Shown here in pieces: positions 15,635-24,809 of a DNA stretch of 64,000 nt; position 1 is the first letter of the stretch, and each line of letters begins with the position of its first letter. The translations under genes and the position numbers were made by a program. The notes below the pieces were generated by a model. It saw only the letters and a list, made by a program, of their open reading frames with translations. It made no database searches and had not been told where the DNA came from. Source of the stretch: an uncultured Collinsella sp. (GTDB lineage Bacteria > Actinomycetota > Coriobacteriia > Coriobacteriales > Coriobacteriaceae); the NCBI GenBank assembly GCA_902491765.1, contig CABUIY010000004.1:82293-146292 (forward strand), in the 5' to 3' direction.

Positions 15635-17934
15635 GTGCGACCGAGCGCGAGCATGTGATGCCTCCGCGGCCCCTGATGCCGTGGACGATGGCCCTGTGTG
15701 CCGGCGTGTGCATGAGCTGCGCCTTGGTGCTCAACGTGGCCGCTGATGTGCTGCTGAGGGAGCAGGCGCCGGCGGTCGGGCTGCTATGGGCCATTCCCGT
15801 TGCGGCGGCGGCATTCGTTGTGCTGGCTCAATTTTGTGCACCGCTTGCTCCTTGGAAGCGGTGGCTGCATGCCGCGTCCGTTGGTCTCGTGGCGGGAGCG
15901 GTCGTCTCGGCGTGGTGGGCTGTGGGCACGCTAGGCGCCTCGAAGGCGCTCGACGGTCGAGCGGCAAGCAGCCTCGAGTTTGTCGTGCAGGGCGATCCAT
16001 CCATAAACGACGACGTGTATTCCTATACCTGCGAGGCACGCGCGGACGGTAAGAACTTGGCAACGGTTCGTCTATCGTTTGACCGCGAGCTCAAGGTCGG
16101 GGCGCACGTGCGTGTTATCGGCCGCGTTTCACGTTTTGAGAACGATCCATATGGACGATCGCGCGTGCTCCGAGGCGAGGTGCGCAAGGTTCAAGCCCTT
16201 CGAGTTGTGTCGGTCGATGAGGGCTCTCCGGGGCCGCTGCTTCGGCTGCGAAATGGGCTGCTAGCGTCCATCGCGCCTGCGACCGACCCGGCGCGTGCGC
16301 TCATAGCCGGTGTCGTCTGCGGTCGTTCGGCCGAGCTACGCGCCCAGCCGGCGGGCGACTGGTTTTCGGTAACGGGAACGGCGCATCTTATCGCCGTCTC
16401 GGGCAGCCATTTGGCTATCGTGGGGTTTGTAATCGAGGGTGTATTGCAAAAGACTCGGTGCTCACGTGGTCTTCAGCGGGCGATATTGGCGGTAACGCTT
16501 GTGGGCTACGCTGCCTTTACGGGCGCGTCTCCCTCGGCCGTGCGCGCGTGCTGCATGGTGTTCGCGACGCTTGTCGTAAACGGCGCGGGGCGTCGCCGGC
16601 ACGGTGCATCGGCACTCTTCGTAACCATGTCCATCTTTGTGCTACTGCGGCCGACGGTGCTGTTCGAGATGGGCTTTCAGCTTTCATGTGCCAGCGTCTT
16701 AGCCATTCTGTGCTTTTGCCCCTATGCGACCTACGCTTTGGGTGAGCTGGGTGTGTCATCGGGCGTTGCCAGCATGCTTTCCGTCACGCTCTGCTCGCAA
16801 CTGGCGACACTTCCCATTACCATTCCTGCATTCGGTACGTTCTCGCTCATTGCTCCGTTGGCAAATGCGGTCATCGGTCCGGTGGTGAGCGTACTGCTTG
16901 CTTTGTCCATCGTGCTGGTTCCCTTTTCGCTCGTGGGACCGTTGCGGACTTGGGCGCTCGTTGTGCCCATGATTGCCGCCCGTTGCGCGCTGTTTTTCGA
17001 GCAGCTGTTTGCCGCCGTGCCGGGTGCATCCGTGAGCGTGCCGCCCGATAGCATGTGGATTTACCTAGTGCCGTGTTTGCTGGCGGTGCTGCTGGTCTGG
17101 TGGCCGCGTCCCCGTGCACGTCCTGTGACGGTGGGGCTTGCATGCCTGGTGCTCTTGGCTGCGATTCCGTACGTCTACTGGGATCGATTCGCTCCGCCTT
17201 CGGTGACGGTGCTCGATGTGGGCCAGGCCGATGCGATTCTTATCCGCCAGGGCGGCGCAGTAGCACTCGTCGACTGCGGGCTCGACGAGCGCGTGGTGGC
17301 GGCGTTGGTCCGCAATAACGTGCACCATATCGATGCCGTCTTTGTGACGCATTGGGATGAGGACCACTGGGGTGGTCTGCCTGCCGTGCTCGAACAGTTT
17401 TCGGTCGGAACGATTGCCGTGGCGGCTGATGCGCTGGAGGATGCTCCTGCCGAGGTGTTGAACCGACCTGGCGTGGAGTATCGGCAGGTGCGCCGTGGGG
17501 ATACAGTCGACATCGGCTCATTTTGCGCCCGCGTGATGTGGCCATTCGAGTCCGTGGATGGCGAGGGAAATGAGGACTCGCTTGTCCTGCTGCTCTCTTA
17601 TATTCAGGAAGGCAAGGGCCTGCGTATGCTCCTCACCGGCGATGCCGAGCTCGACCAAGAACGGGAATTCGTGCAGGAGGTGGGGGATATCGATGTCCTT
17701 AAACTTGGGCATCACGGCTCTAAGGTTTCAGTCGATGGTGAGTTGCTGGACGTCCTGAAGCCCGAGCTTTCCCTCGCGAGCGCGGGCGAGGGGAATCGAT
17801 ACGGCCATCCGTCCGACGCCTGCATCGATGCCGTTAAGGAAGCGGGCGGCGTGTTCGCGTGCACTATCGAACACGGCGACATTACCGTCACGCCGACTGC
17901 GAATGGCTTTGCGATGCGATGCCAGCGACCGTGA
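15631..17934 (+). CDS. comEC: DNA uptake channel ComEC/Rec2
   Basis: 767 residues. N-terminal hydrophobic helices and an extracellular soluble segment, a central ComEC channel domain with many membrane helices (residues about 220-500, with HLIAVSGSHLAIVG at its start) and a C-terminal metallo-beta-lactamase domain with DVGQADAILI and the metal motif THWDEDHWGG. It moves one strand of incoming DNA into the cytoplasm; the C-terminal domain may degrade the other strand. I choose ATG 15631, overlapping the comEA stop. Confidence 0.95.
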   Translation: MSATEREHVMPPRPLMPWTMALCAGVCMSCALVLNVAADVLLREQAPAVGLLWAIPVAAAAFVVLAQFCAPLAPWKRWLHAASVGLVAGAVVSAWWAVGTLGASKALDGRAASSLEFVVQGDPSINDDVYSYTCEARADGKNLATVRLSFDRELKVGAHVRVIGRVSRFENDPYGRSRVLRGEVRKVQALRVVSVDEGSPGPLLRLRNGLLASIAPATDPARALIAGVVCGRSAELRAQPAGDWFSVTGTAHLIAVSGSHLAIVGFVIEGVLQKTRCSRGLQRAILAVTLVGYAAFTGASPSAVRACCMVFATLVVNGAGRRRHGASALFVTMSIFVLLRPTVLFEMGFQLSCASVLAILCFCPYATYALGELGVSSGVASMLSVTLCSQLATLPITIPAFGTFSLIAPLANAVIGPVVSVLLALSIVLVPFSLVGPLRTWALVVPMIAARCALFFEQLFAAVPGASVSVPPDSMWIYLVPCLLAVLLVWWPRPRARPVTVGLACLVLLAAIPYVYWDRFAPPSVTVLDVGQADAILIRQGGAVALVDCGLDERVVAALVRNNVHHIDAVFVTHWDEDHWGGLPAVLEQFSVGTIAVAADALEDAPAEVLNRPGVEYRQVRRGDTVDIGSFCARVMWPFESVDGEGNEDSLVLLLSYIQEGKGLRMLLTGDAELDQEREFVQEVGDIDVLKLGHHGSKVSVDGELLDVLKPELSLASAGEGNRYGHPSDACIDAVKEAGGVFACTIEHGDITVTPTANGFAMRCQRP

Positions 17935-18012
17935 CGACGTCGTTGGCGTGTGGTGGGCCCCTGGGCTAGAATGGCACGGAGCGAATACGAAGGCCTGCGG
18001 GAGGGGAGCGCA

Positions 18013-18975
18013 ATGTCCGAAACCGGTCTGCTGCCGGCATATCTGATCGTCGGTACCGACGGAGTCAAGCGCGATCATGCCGTCTCGCGCATGAAGGCGC
18101 GTCTGGAAAAGACGGGCATGGTCGAGTTCAACCTCGACGAGCGCGACATGACCAAAGACCCCGATATCGAGTCGATTATCGGATCGCTCAACACCTTTCC
18201 CATGGGCAGCGAGTTTCGCCTGGTAATCCTTGACGGCTGTTCAAAGCTCGCCAAGGCGGTCTCGGAGCCGCTTGTCGAGTATTTGGCGAGTCCCAGCCCC
18301 ACAACGGTCTGCCTCATCATTGCCGACTCGCTTGCCAAGAACACACGCCTGTATAAGGCGATCGCCAAGATCGATAAGAAGGCCGTGATCGATTGCTCCG
18401 GCACCAAGCGCTGGGAGCTACCGCGTCGCGTGCAGCAGATGGCGACGCAGCGCGGCAAGTTGATCTCGACGGCGGCCGCCGAGGAGCTCGTCTCGCGTTC
18501 GGGCGAGAACACTCGCATGCTCGATAACGACTTGGCTAAGCTTGCCCAGATGGTCGAGGCGCCCCAGATTGAGCTTGCCGACGTTGAGCGCTGGATTGTA
18601 CGTACGGCCGAGGTTCAACCCTGGGACTTTCTCAATGCAGTCTCGGCACGTGACATGCGACGCTCGCTCGAGCTTTTCAATCTATTGCCCGCCAAGAGCT
18701 ACGTGTGGACTTACACGTTGCTGTGCGGCCGCATCCGCGAGCTTATCGTCGCCAAGGCGCTCGATGCGCGCGGACAGGGTCGTGAGCTGGCCGCAACGCT
18801 CAAGCTCCAGTCCTGGCAGGTCAAGAATCACCTGACCTGGGCACGTCGCTTTTCGATGGCAGAGCTCGTCGCAGCGCTCGAGGGTGCCGTTGATGTGGAG
18901 CTCGCGCTCAAGGGTTCGGCCGATTCTGAGACCGCGCTTTTGCTCTGGATTACGAACATCTTGAGAAAATCGTGA
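18013..18975 (+). CDS. holA: DNA polymerase III delta subunit
   Basis: 320 residues matching the clamp-loader delta subunit: N-terminal AAA-like region without a working P-loop (LPAYLIVGTDGVKRDHA), middle RLVILDGCSKL, and a C-terminal helical collar (AVSARDMRRSLELFNLL). It opens the sliding clamp. ATG 18013 follows GGGAGGGGAG. The comEA-comEC-holA-rpsT order is common in Gram-positive bacteria. Confidence 0.9.
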   Translation: MSETGLLPAYLIVGTDGVKRDHAVSRMKARLEKTGMVEFNLDERDMTKDPDIESIIGSLNTFPMGSEFRLVILDGCSKLAKAVSEPLVEYLASPSPTTVCLIIADSLAKNTRLYKAIAKIDKKAVIDCSGTKRWELPRRVQQMATQRGKLISTAAAEELVSRSGENTRMLDNDLAKLAQMVEAPQIELADVERWIVRTAEVQPWDFLNAVSARDMRRSLELFNLLPAKSYVWTYTLLCGRIRELIVAKALDARGQGRELAATLKLQSWQVKNHLTWARRFSMAELVAALEGAVDVELALKGSADSETALLLWITNILRKS

Positions 18976-19023
18976 TGATACCTGCCTATTTGACAAATTC
19001 GTTCTATCCCTTTGAGGGGGAGC

Positions 19024-19033
19024 GTGCTATAGT
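19024..19033 (+). promoter_or_regulatory. rpsT promoter, extended -10
   Basis: GTGCTATAGT carries a TGn extended -10 with TATAGT at 19028-19033. A TTGACA at 18990-18995 is too far upstream to be its -35. A leader of about 70 bases before rpsT contains an imperfect stem (ATGACCTC ... GAGGTGTCAT, about 19043-19072). Confidence 0.6.
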
Positions 19034-19108
19034 AGGCGCTTGCATGACCTCACCGTGTCTCAGAGGTGTCATACATTTTTTGCAAGGAACTCGAAAGGAA
19101 CTCCAGAA

Positions 19109-19375
19109 GTGGCAAACATCAAGTCTCAGAAGAAGCGTATCCGCACCAATGAGGCAGCTCGCATGCGTAACAAGGCTGTCAAGTCCGAGCTCAAGACGCT
19201 GACCAAGCACGTCCAGTCCGCCGTCGCCGAGGGCGACGCCGAGAAGGCCCAGGCTGCCCTCAAGACCGTCACCAAGCGTCTCGACATGGCTGCCGCCAAG
19301 CATGTTATCCACAAGAACCAGGCTTCCAACCGCAAGTCCGGTCTTGCCAAGCTCGTGAACAGCATCAACGCCTAA
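19109..19375 (+). CDS. rpsT: 30S ribosomal protein S20
   Basis: 88-residue lysine-rich helical protein (MANIKSQKKRIRTNEAARMR...). The start is GTG 19109 with AAAGGAAC upstream; the longer frame above it runs through the leader and promoter. Binds 16S rRNA early in small-subunit assembly. Own promoter and a strong terminator follow. Confidence 0.96.
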   Translation: MANIKSQKKRIRTNEAARMRNKAVKSELKTLTKHVQSAVAEGDAEKAQAALKTVTKRLDMAAAKHVIHKNQASNRKSGLAKLVNSINA

Positions 19376-19410
19376 GTTGTAAATTTCACACCACACAGAT
19401 TACGCGCATA

Positions 19411-19446
19411 AATGGAGCCTGTTTTATGGAACAGGCTCCATTTTTT
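19411..19446 (+). terminator. Terminator after rpsT
   Basis: AATGGAGCCTGTT and AACAGGCTCCATT form a 13-bp stem with a short loop and run into T6. Confidence 0.93.
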
Positions 19447-19471
19447 GTACCGCTCGGGTAAGATAGTCCGC

Positions 19472-21283
19472 ATGAATACTTCAATTGACATTTCCCACAT
19501 CCGCAACTTCTCAATCGTTGCGCACATCGACCATGGCAAGTCCACGATCAGCGACCGCATCCTCGAGCTCACCCATACCGTCGACGAACGCGACATGGAG
19601 TCGCAGCTGCTCGACACCATGGATATCGAGCGCGAGCGCGGCATCACGATCAAGTCCAATGCCGTTCGCGTGTCCTATGACGCCGACGATGGCGAGACGT
19701 ATCAGTTCAATCTGATCGATACGCCGGGCCACGTGGACTTTACCTATGAGGTCTCGCGCTCGCTGGCAGCCTGTGAGGGCGCGGTGCTCGTTGTCGACGC
19801 CACGCAGGGCGTCGAGGCGCAGACCGTCTCCAACGCGACGCTTGCCATGAACGCCAATCTGGACATTGTGCCGGCCATCAACAAGATCGACCTGCCCTCG
19901 GCCCATCCCGATGAGGTTAAGACCGAGATCGAGGATGACCTGGCGATTCCTGCCGATGATGCCGTGTGTGTCTCGGGCAAGACCGGCGAGGGCATTCACG
20001 ATCTGCTGGAGTCCATTGTCTTTTTGATCTCTCCGCCCAAGGGCGATGCGAACGCGCCGCTCAAGGCACTCATTCTGGATTCATACTTCGACGAGTATCG
20101 TGGCGTCGTCGCCACGGTGCGCATCTTTGACGGCTCCATCAAAAAGGGCGATACCTTGCGCATGATGCAGGCAAAGGGCGACTTTTTGGTCGATGGCGTG
20201 GGCGTCAAGCGTCCCGCCGAGACGCCGGTCGACGCGCTGACGGTCGGCGAGGTCGGATACGTGGTCACGGGCCTGAAGGACCCCGAGGCCGTTCGCGTGG
20301 GCGACACCCTTACCTGGGCGTCGAACCCCTGCCCCGAGCCGCTTCCCGGTTACCGCGAGGCTAAGCCCATGGTCTATACGGGCCTGTTCCCGATCGATAA
20401 CAAGGACTACGAGAACCTGCGTGACGCGCTCGATAAGCTGCATGTCAACGACCCGTCGTTGGTGTGGGAGCCCGAGACCTCGGTGGCGCTCGGCTTTGGC
20501 TTCCGCGTGGGCTTCTTGGGCCTGCTGCATATGGAGGTCGTCAAGGAGCGCCTGGAGCGTGAGTTCAATCTTGACCTCATTGCCACGAGCCCCTCGGTGG
20601 ACTATCACGTCTACAAGACCGACGGCGAAATGATCGATGTCCGCAGCCCGCAGGACCTTCCCGAGGCCACGCGCATCGAGCGTATCGAGGAACCCTACCT
20701 CAAGGCAAAGATCATCTGCCCGCCTGAGTACACGGGTGCCGTAATGCAGCTCGCCATCGAGCACCGCGGCGTAACGACCGATATGATTCACCTCACGAGC
20801 AAATCGGTCGAGATGCGCTTCGATATGCCGCTCGCCGAGCTCATCTTGGACTTCTTTGACCAGCTCAAGAGTCGTACCAAGGGCTATGCCTCGCTCGACT
20901 ACGAGTTCAACGAGTACCGTCCATCTGAGCTTGTGAAGCTCGATATCCTGCTTTCGGGCGACGAGGTGGACGCGCTGTCGTTTATCGTCCACAAGGACAA
21001 GGCCTACGGTCTTGCCCGCGGCCTGTGCGACAAGCTTAAGGAGATTATCCCGCGTCAGCTGTTCGAGGTGCCCATCCAGGGTGCTATCGGCAACAAGATC
21101 ATTGCCCGCTCCACCGTCAAGGCGCGTCGCAAGGACGTGCTTGCTAAGTGCTACGGCGGCGATATCTCGCGTAAGCGCAAGCTGCTCGAGAAGCAGAAAG
21201 AGGGCAAGAAGCGCATGAAGGCCATCGGATCGGTCGAGGTCCCGCAGGAGGCCTTTATGGCGATCCTCAAGGTGGACGAGTAG
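19472..21283 (+). CDS. lepA: Elongation factor 4
   Basis: 603 residues, normal length. GTPase motifs AHIDHGKST, DTPGHVDF and NKIDLPSA are present, followed by EF-G-like domains and the LepA-specific C-terminal domain (KARRKDVLAKCYGGDISRKRK). Acts on ribosomes during translation or assembly. ATG 19472 is chosen because the upstream part of the frame lies in the rpsT terminator; no strong ribosome site is visible. Confidence 0.97.
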   Translation: MNTSIDISHIRNFSIVAHIDHGKSTISDRILELTHTVDERDMESQLLDTMDIERERGITIKSNAVRVSYDADDGETYQFNLIDTPGHVDFTYEVSRSLAACEGAVLVVDATQGVEAQTVSNATLAMNANLDIVPAINKIDLPSAHPDEVKTEIEDDLAIPADDAVCVSGKTGEGIHDLLESIVFLISPPKGDANAPLKALILDSYFDEYRGVVATVRIFDGSIKKGDTLRMMQAKGDFLVDGVGVKRPAETPVDALTVGEVGYVVTGLKDPEAVRVGDTLTWASNPCPEPLPGYREAKPMVYTGLFPIDNKDYENLRDALDKLHVNDPSLVWEPETSVALGFGFRVGFLGLLHMEVVKERLEREFNLDLIATSPSVDYHVYKTDGEMIDVRSPQDLPEATRIERIEEPYLKAKIICPPEYTGAVMQLAIEHRGVTTDMIHLTSKSVEMRFDMPLAELILDFFDQLKSRTKGYASLDYEFNEYRPSELVKLDILLSGDEVDALSFIVHKDKAYGLARGLCDKLKEIIPRQLFEVPIQGAIGNKIIARSTVKARRKDVLAKCYGGDISRKRKLLEKQKEGKKRMKAIGSVEVPQEAFMAILKVDE

Positions 21284-21287
21284 GTCT

Positions 21288-22331
21288 ATGGCGCTTTCCG
21301 AATACAGCAAGCGGCTGCTGGGCGCCTATGCCGAGCAGCCGTTCCTTATGGCTCCCATGGCGGGCGTGACCGACCCTGCCTACCGCATCATGTGCCGCCG
21401 CCGCGGTGCCAACCTTGCCTACAGCGAGATGGTGAGCGTGGCGGGCCTTGCCTATGCCAGCAACAAGACCTGGCGCCTGGTGCTACCGGCCGACGAGGAG
21501 CAGCAGATTTGCGTGCAGCTCTTTGGCTCCAAGCCCGAGCAGTTTGCGAATGCCGTCGCCGCCGTCGAGGAGCGTGTGGGCGATCGCCTGTCATTGATCG
21601 ATATCAACATGGCCTGTCCGGCTCGCAAGGTCGTTACCAAGGGCGAAGGCTCGGCGCTTATGCGCACGCCCGACCTGGCCGAGAAGATTGTCGAGGCAGC
21701 GGTGGGCGCGGCGCATGTTCCCGTGACCGTGAAGATCCGCAAGGGTTTTTATGCCGAGGACCGCAACGCCGCAACGTTTGCCCAGATGCTTGAAGGGGCG
21801 GGCGCCTCTGCAGTTGCCGTGCACGGTCGTTGTGCCACGCAGCTCTATACGGGCCAGGCCGATTGGTCTGTCGTCGATGAGGTGGCCGACGCCGTCGAGA
21901 TTCCCGTTATCGGTTCGGGCGATGTGTTCTGCGCCGAGGATGCCGCAGAGCATCTGCGCAGCTCGGGTGCCAGCGCGGTGTTTATCGCACGCGGCATCTA
22001 CGGAAACCCCTGGGTTTTTGGTGATGCTCGCGCCCTTGCGCTCGATGGCATACCGGTGCCGGCACGCAGCTCCGTCGAGCGCCTGGACGCCCTGCGTGAG
22101 CACCTAACGCTGACGCATGAGCTCCTGCCGCTCATGTCGCGTGCCCGCACGTACGCAAGCTGGTACTTAAAAGGCATGCCTCATGCCGCCGCTTGGCGTG
22201 CCCATGTGGTGCGCTGTTCCACTTACGAGGAGTTTATGGCGCTGGTTGATGAGATCGAGCGCGATGTGGTGGCCTGCGAGGCTGCCCTTGCCGCCGGCGA
22301 ATCGGTGCCTCCACATCCGCTGGAGGCTTAA
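21288..22331 (+). CDS. dusB: tRNA-dihydrouridine synthase
   Basis: 347 residues, FMN-dependent TIM barrel. N-terminal APMAGVTDPAYR, catalytic Cys in NMACPARKVV near residue 107, and flavin-binding IGSGDVF and FIARGIYGNPW. Reduces uridines in the tRNA D-loop. Closest to DusB by these motifs. Starts four bases after lepA and ends two bases before hemW. Confidence 0.94.
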   Translation: MALSEYSKRLLGAYAEQPFLMAPMAGVTDPAYRIMCRRRGANLAYSEMVSVAGLAYASNKTWRLVLPADEEQQICVQLFGSKPEQFANAVAAVEERVGDRLSLIDINMACPARKVVTKGEGSALMRTPDLAEKIVEAAVGAAHVPVTVKIRKGFYAEDRNAATFAQMLEGAGASAVAVHGRCATQLYTGQADWSVVDEVADAVEIPVIGSGDVFCAEDAAEHLRSSGASAVFIARGIYGNPWVFGDARALALDGIPVPARSSVERLDALREHLTLTHELLPLMSRARTYASWYLKGMPHAAAWRAHVVRCSTYEEFMALVDEIERDVVACEAALAAGESVPPHPLEA

Positions 22332-22333
22332 GG

Positions 22334-23566
22334 GTGGCCGTTACCGCGCTGTACGTGCACGTGCCGTTTTGCGCCCAAAAGTGCCGGTACTGCGACTTTG
22401 ACTCGCGCAGTTTTGCTCCGTGCGACCTGAGCGCTGCGCTCGATGTCTATTTTGAGCAGTTGTTCGCGCGCCTCGATGCTTTTGGCAAGGCTGGGGCCCT
22501 TGAACAGATCCGCACCGTCTATGTTGGCGGTGGTACGCCGTCGCTGGCGGGGAAGCGCCTGGTGGAGCTGGCGCGGCGTATTCGTGCGTGGTGCGCCCCC
22601 GTTGAGTTTACCTGCGAGGCCAATCCCGAGTCGCTGACCGCCGAGCTTGCCGCTGCGCTTGCCAAGGTTGGTGTCACACGCGTCTCTCTGGGCGTGCAAA
22701 CGCTCGATAACATCGAACTTACCGCCATCGGCCGTATTCACGATGCCGATCGGGCGCTCGCCGCCATCGCGACGGTCAAGAACGCTGGGCTTGACGTGTC
22801 GTGCGACCTTATGTGCGGACTTCCCGGGCAGACCGCAGCGAGTTGGAAGCACACGCTCGATGGCGTGCTGGCGGCGGCTCCGCATCATGTGTCGGTCTAC
22901 CCGCTTACGCTTGAGGAGGGGACGCCCCTTTATCGCATGGCGTGCCGCGACGAGTCGGTCGAGCCCGACGAGGATTTTCAAGCTTCGTGCATGGATGTGG
23001 CGCGTGAGCGTCTGGGTGCGGCCGGCTATCACCCGTATGAGGTGGCAAGCTATGCGCTCGACGGCCATGAGTGCGCCCATAACATTGCCTACTGGACCGG
23101 CCAGGGCTATTTGGGCCTGGGTCGCTCTGCCGCGGGCATGCTCGATGCCGAGGATTTCGATCGTCTTGCAGGTTTGTTCCCCGGCGTGTCTTCTCGAGGC
23201 GATTCGTACCGCGTGCGTCTGGTGCAACGTGACGATGACGCGACGGCGTTCGAGGCCGAATATCTCTCGCAGCGCGAGGCCGCGGCCGAAGACCTGATGC
23301 TTGCTTGTCGCATGACGCGCGGTGTCGCGTCCGACCTTTTGGTTCGCGCGGCTCGTGCCGTCCCGGCCGATGAGCTGGCAGCTGCCTGCGATCGCGCGCT
23401 CGAATTGGGTCTTGCCACTTGGGTGCCCGAGACGCTCGGAGTCCATGAGGGACCCTTCACTTCGGCAGATGTCATCGCGGGCCATGTTCGAGCTCGTTTA
23501 GCGCCGACACACCTGGGCTGGCTCGATGGAAATGTTCTGTTCGAGCTGTTTTGGGATCTAGCTTAG
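22334..23566 (+). CDS. hemW: HemW-type radical SAM heme chaperone (coproporphyrinogen oxidase-like)
   Basis: 410 residues with the radical SAM cluster motif FCAQKCRYCDF near residue 15, VYVGGGTPS, and a C-terminal winged-helix-like HemN region. Family members in this lepA-dnaJ setting are usually HemW, which inserts heme into respiratory enzymes, rather than true HemN; the single extra Cys after CxxxCxxC typical of HemN (CxxxCxxCxC) is absent. GTG 22334, two bases after dusB. Confidence 0.9.
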   Translation: MAVTALYVHVPFCAQKCRYCDFDSRSFAPCDLSAALDVYFEQLFARLDAFGKAGALEQIRTVYVGGGTPSLAGKRLVELARRIRAWCAPVEFTCEANPESLTAELAAALAKVGVTRVSLGVQTLDNIELTAIGRIHDADRALAAIATVKNAGLDVSCDLMCGLPGQTAASWKHTLDGVLAAAPHHVSVYPLTLEEGTPLYRMACRDESVEPDEDFQASCMDVARERLGAAGYHPYEVASYALDGHECAHNIAYWTGQGYLGLGRSAAGMLDAEDFDRLAGLFPGVSSRGDSYRVRLVQRDDDATAFEAEYLSQREAAAEDLMLACRMTRGVASDLLVRAARAVPADELAAACDRALELGLATWVPETLGVHEGPFTSADVIAGHVRARLAPTHLGWLDGNVLFELFWDLA

Positions 23567-23624
23567 GTCGCTCGGGTAGAATTACCGAAATATATACGCT
23601 GCTGTGAGCAGGAGGTTGCCGCGC

Positions 23625-24728
23625 ATGGCGACGATGAACGAAAAAGATTACTACGAGATTCTGGGTGTCTCCAAGGACGCCACCTCACGTGATATTCAAA
23701 AGGCCTTTCAGCAAAAGGCCCGCAAGCTCCATCCGGACGTCAACAAAGAGCCGGATGCCGAGGAAAAGTTTAAAGAGGTTTCCGAGGCCTACGCCGTGCT
23801 TTCGGACGAGCAGAAGCGTTCGCGCTACGACGCCATGCGTTCGGGCAACCCCTTCGCCGGCGCTCCTACGGCTTCGCCCTATGGCGGCGGCTACGCCGGC
23901 AGCGCGGGCTATGGCAATCCCTTTGAGGGCGGTTTTCCCTTTGGTGGCGCCTGGGGCCAGCCGCGTCGCGGGCAGGCTGCCTACAATCCCGAGAACGGCG
24001 CCAACGTGGTCGTCGATATCAAACTCGACGCCAAGGAGGCCAAGGGCGGTGCCCGCAAGACCGTCCGCTACACGCGCTTCGATACCTGTAACAACTGCGG
24101 CGGTTCGGGCTCCGTTTCGTCTGAGCATGCCCATACCTGCCCGAGCTGCGGTGGCCGCGGCCACATCGACGTCGACCTGTCCTTCCTGTTTGGTGCGGGC
24201 ACGTTCCAGTCGGTCTGCCCCGAGTGCGGCGGTTCCGGTAAGGTCGTGGCCGACCCCTGCCCTGATTGCGGCGGCAGCGGTCGTACTCGCGTAACCTCCG
24301 AGCAGACGATTGAGTTTCCTGCCGGCACGCACGATGGCGACGAGGTCCGCATTGGCGGCATGGGTCATGCTGGCACCAACGGTGCCGCGGGCGGCGATCT
24401 GGTCGGCCGCGCCCATGTTGAGGCCGAGCGCTTGGAAGGCAAAGCTCGTACCGGTTTTTACCTGATGGGCATCGTGGCGCCGTTTTTGGTGCTATCGGCC
24501 ATCTCGGGCGTGTTCTCGGCCTTTGCCGTGATGTGCTTTATTCCGTTTGCCATGGGCCTGTTCATGGTGCTCTCGGACGGCGTGCTGCACCGCAGCCTGC
24601 TGTGGTGGAAGCGCGGCGCGATGCAGTTTGCCAACGGTTTTGCCAACGGATTTATGTTTGCGCTCGTGTCGGTTTGGTTTGCGAGCTGCTCGCAACGTGC
24701 CATGCTTTCACCCTACGCAATGCAATAA
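23625..24728 (+). CDS. DnaJ-like protein with membrane helices in place of the C-terminal substrate domain
   Basis: 367 residues. J domain at 1-70 (DYYEILGVSKDAT, HPDVNKEPDAEEKF) with HPD present; Gly/Phe-rich linker; four CxxCxGxG zinc repeats (CNNCGGSG, CPSCGGRG, CPECGGSG, CPDCGGSG); then only the first strands of the first C-terminal domain (IEFPAGTHDGDEVRIGG). From about residue 270 the sequence changes to hydrophobic segments (FYLMGIVAPFLVLSAISGVF, VMCFIPFAMGLFMVL, GFMFALVSVWFASC), probably two or three membrane helices. No second C-terminal domain or dimer region. ATG 23625 follows GGAGG. It probably recruits an Hsp70 to the membrane; this is inference. Confidence 0.85.
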   Translation: MATMNEKDYYEILGVSKDATSRDIQKAFQQKARKLHPDVNKEPDAEEKFKEVSEAYAVLSDEQKRSRYDAMRSGNPFAGAPTASPYGGGYAGSAGYGNPFEGGFPFGGAWGQPRRGQAAYNPENGANVVVDIKLDAKEAKGGARKTVRYTRFDTCNNCGGSGSVSSEHAHTCPSCGGRGHIDVDLSFLFGAGTFQSVCPECGGSGKVVADPCPDCGGSGRTRVTSEQTIEFPAGTHDGDEVRIGGMGHAGTNGAAGGDLVGRAHVEAERLEGKARTGFYLMGIVAPFLVLSAISGVFSAFAVMCFIPFAMGLFMVLSDGVLHRSLLWWKRGAMQFANGFANGFMFALVSVWFASCSQRAMLSPYAMQ

Positions 24729-24809
24729 CATCAAACCCTCTGTTTGCGGCCGGCCCAGCTTGGGTATAGGACGCACTGTGACAATAATGAAAGTCGGAAG
24801 GATTCGGTC

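Noticed and set aside
18990..19033. TTGACA at 18990 as the -35 of the rpsT promoter
   Set aside because: The distance to TATAGT is 32 bp, too long; the extended -10 alone is the better reading.
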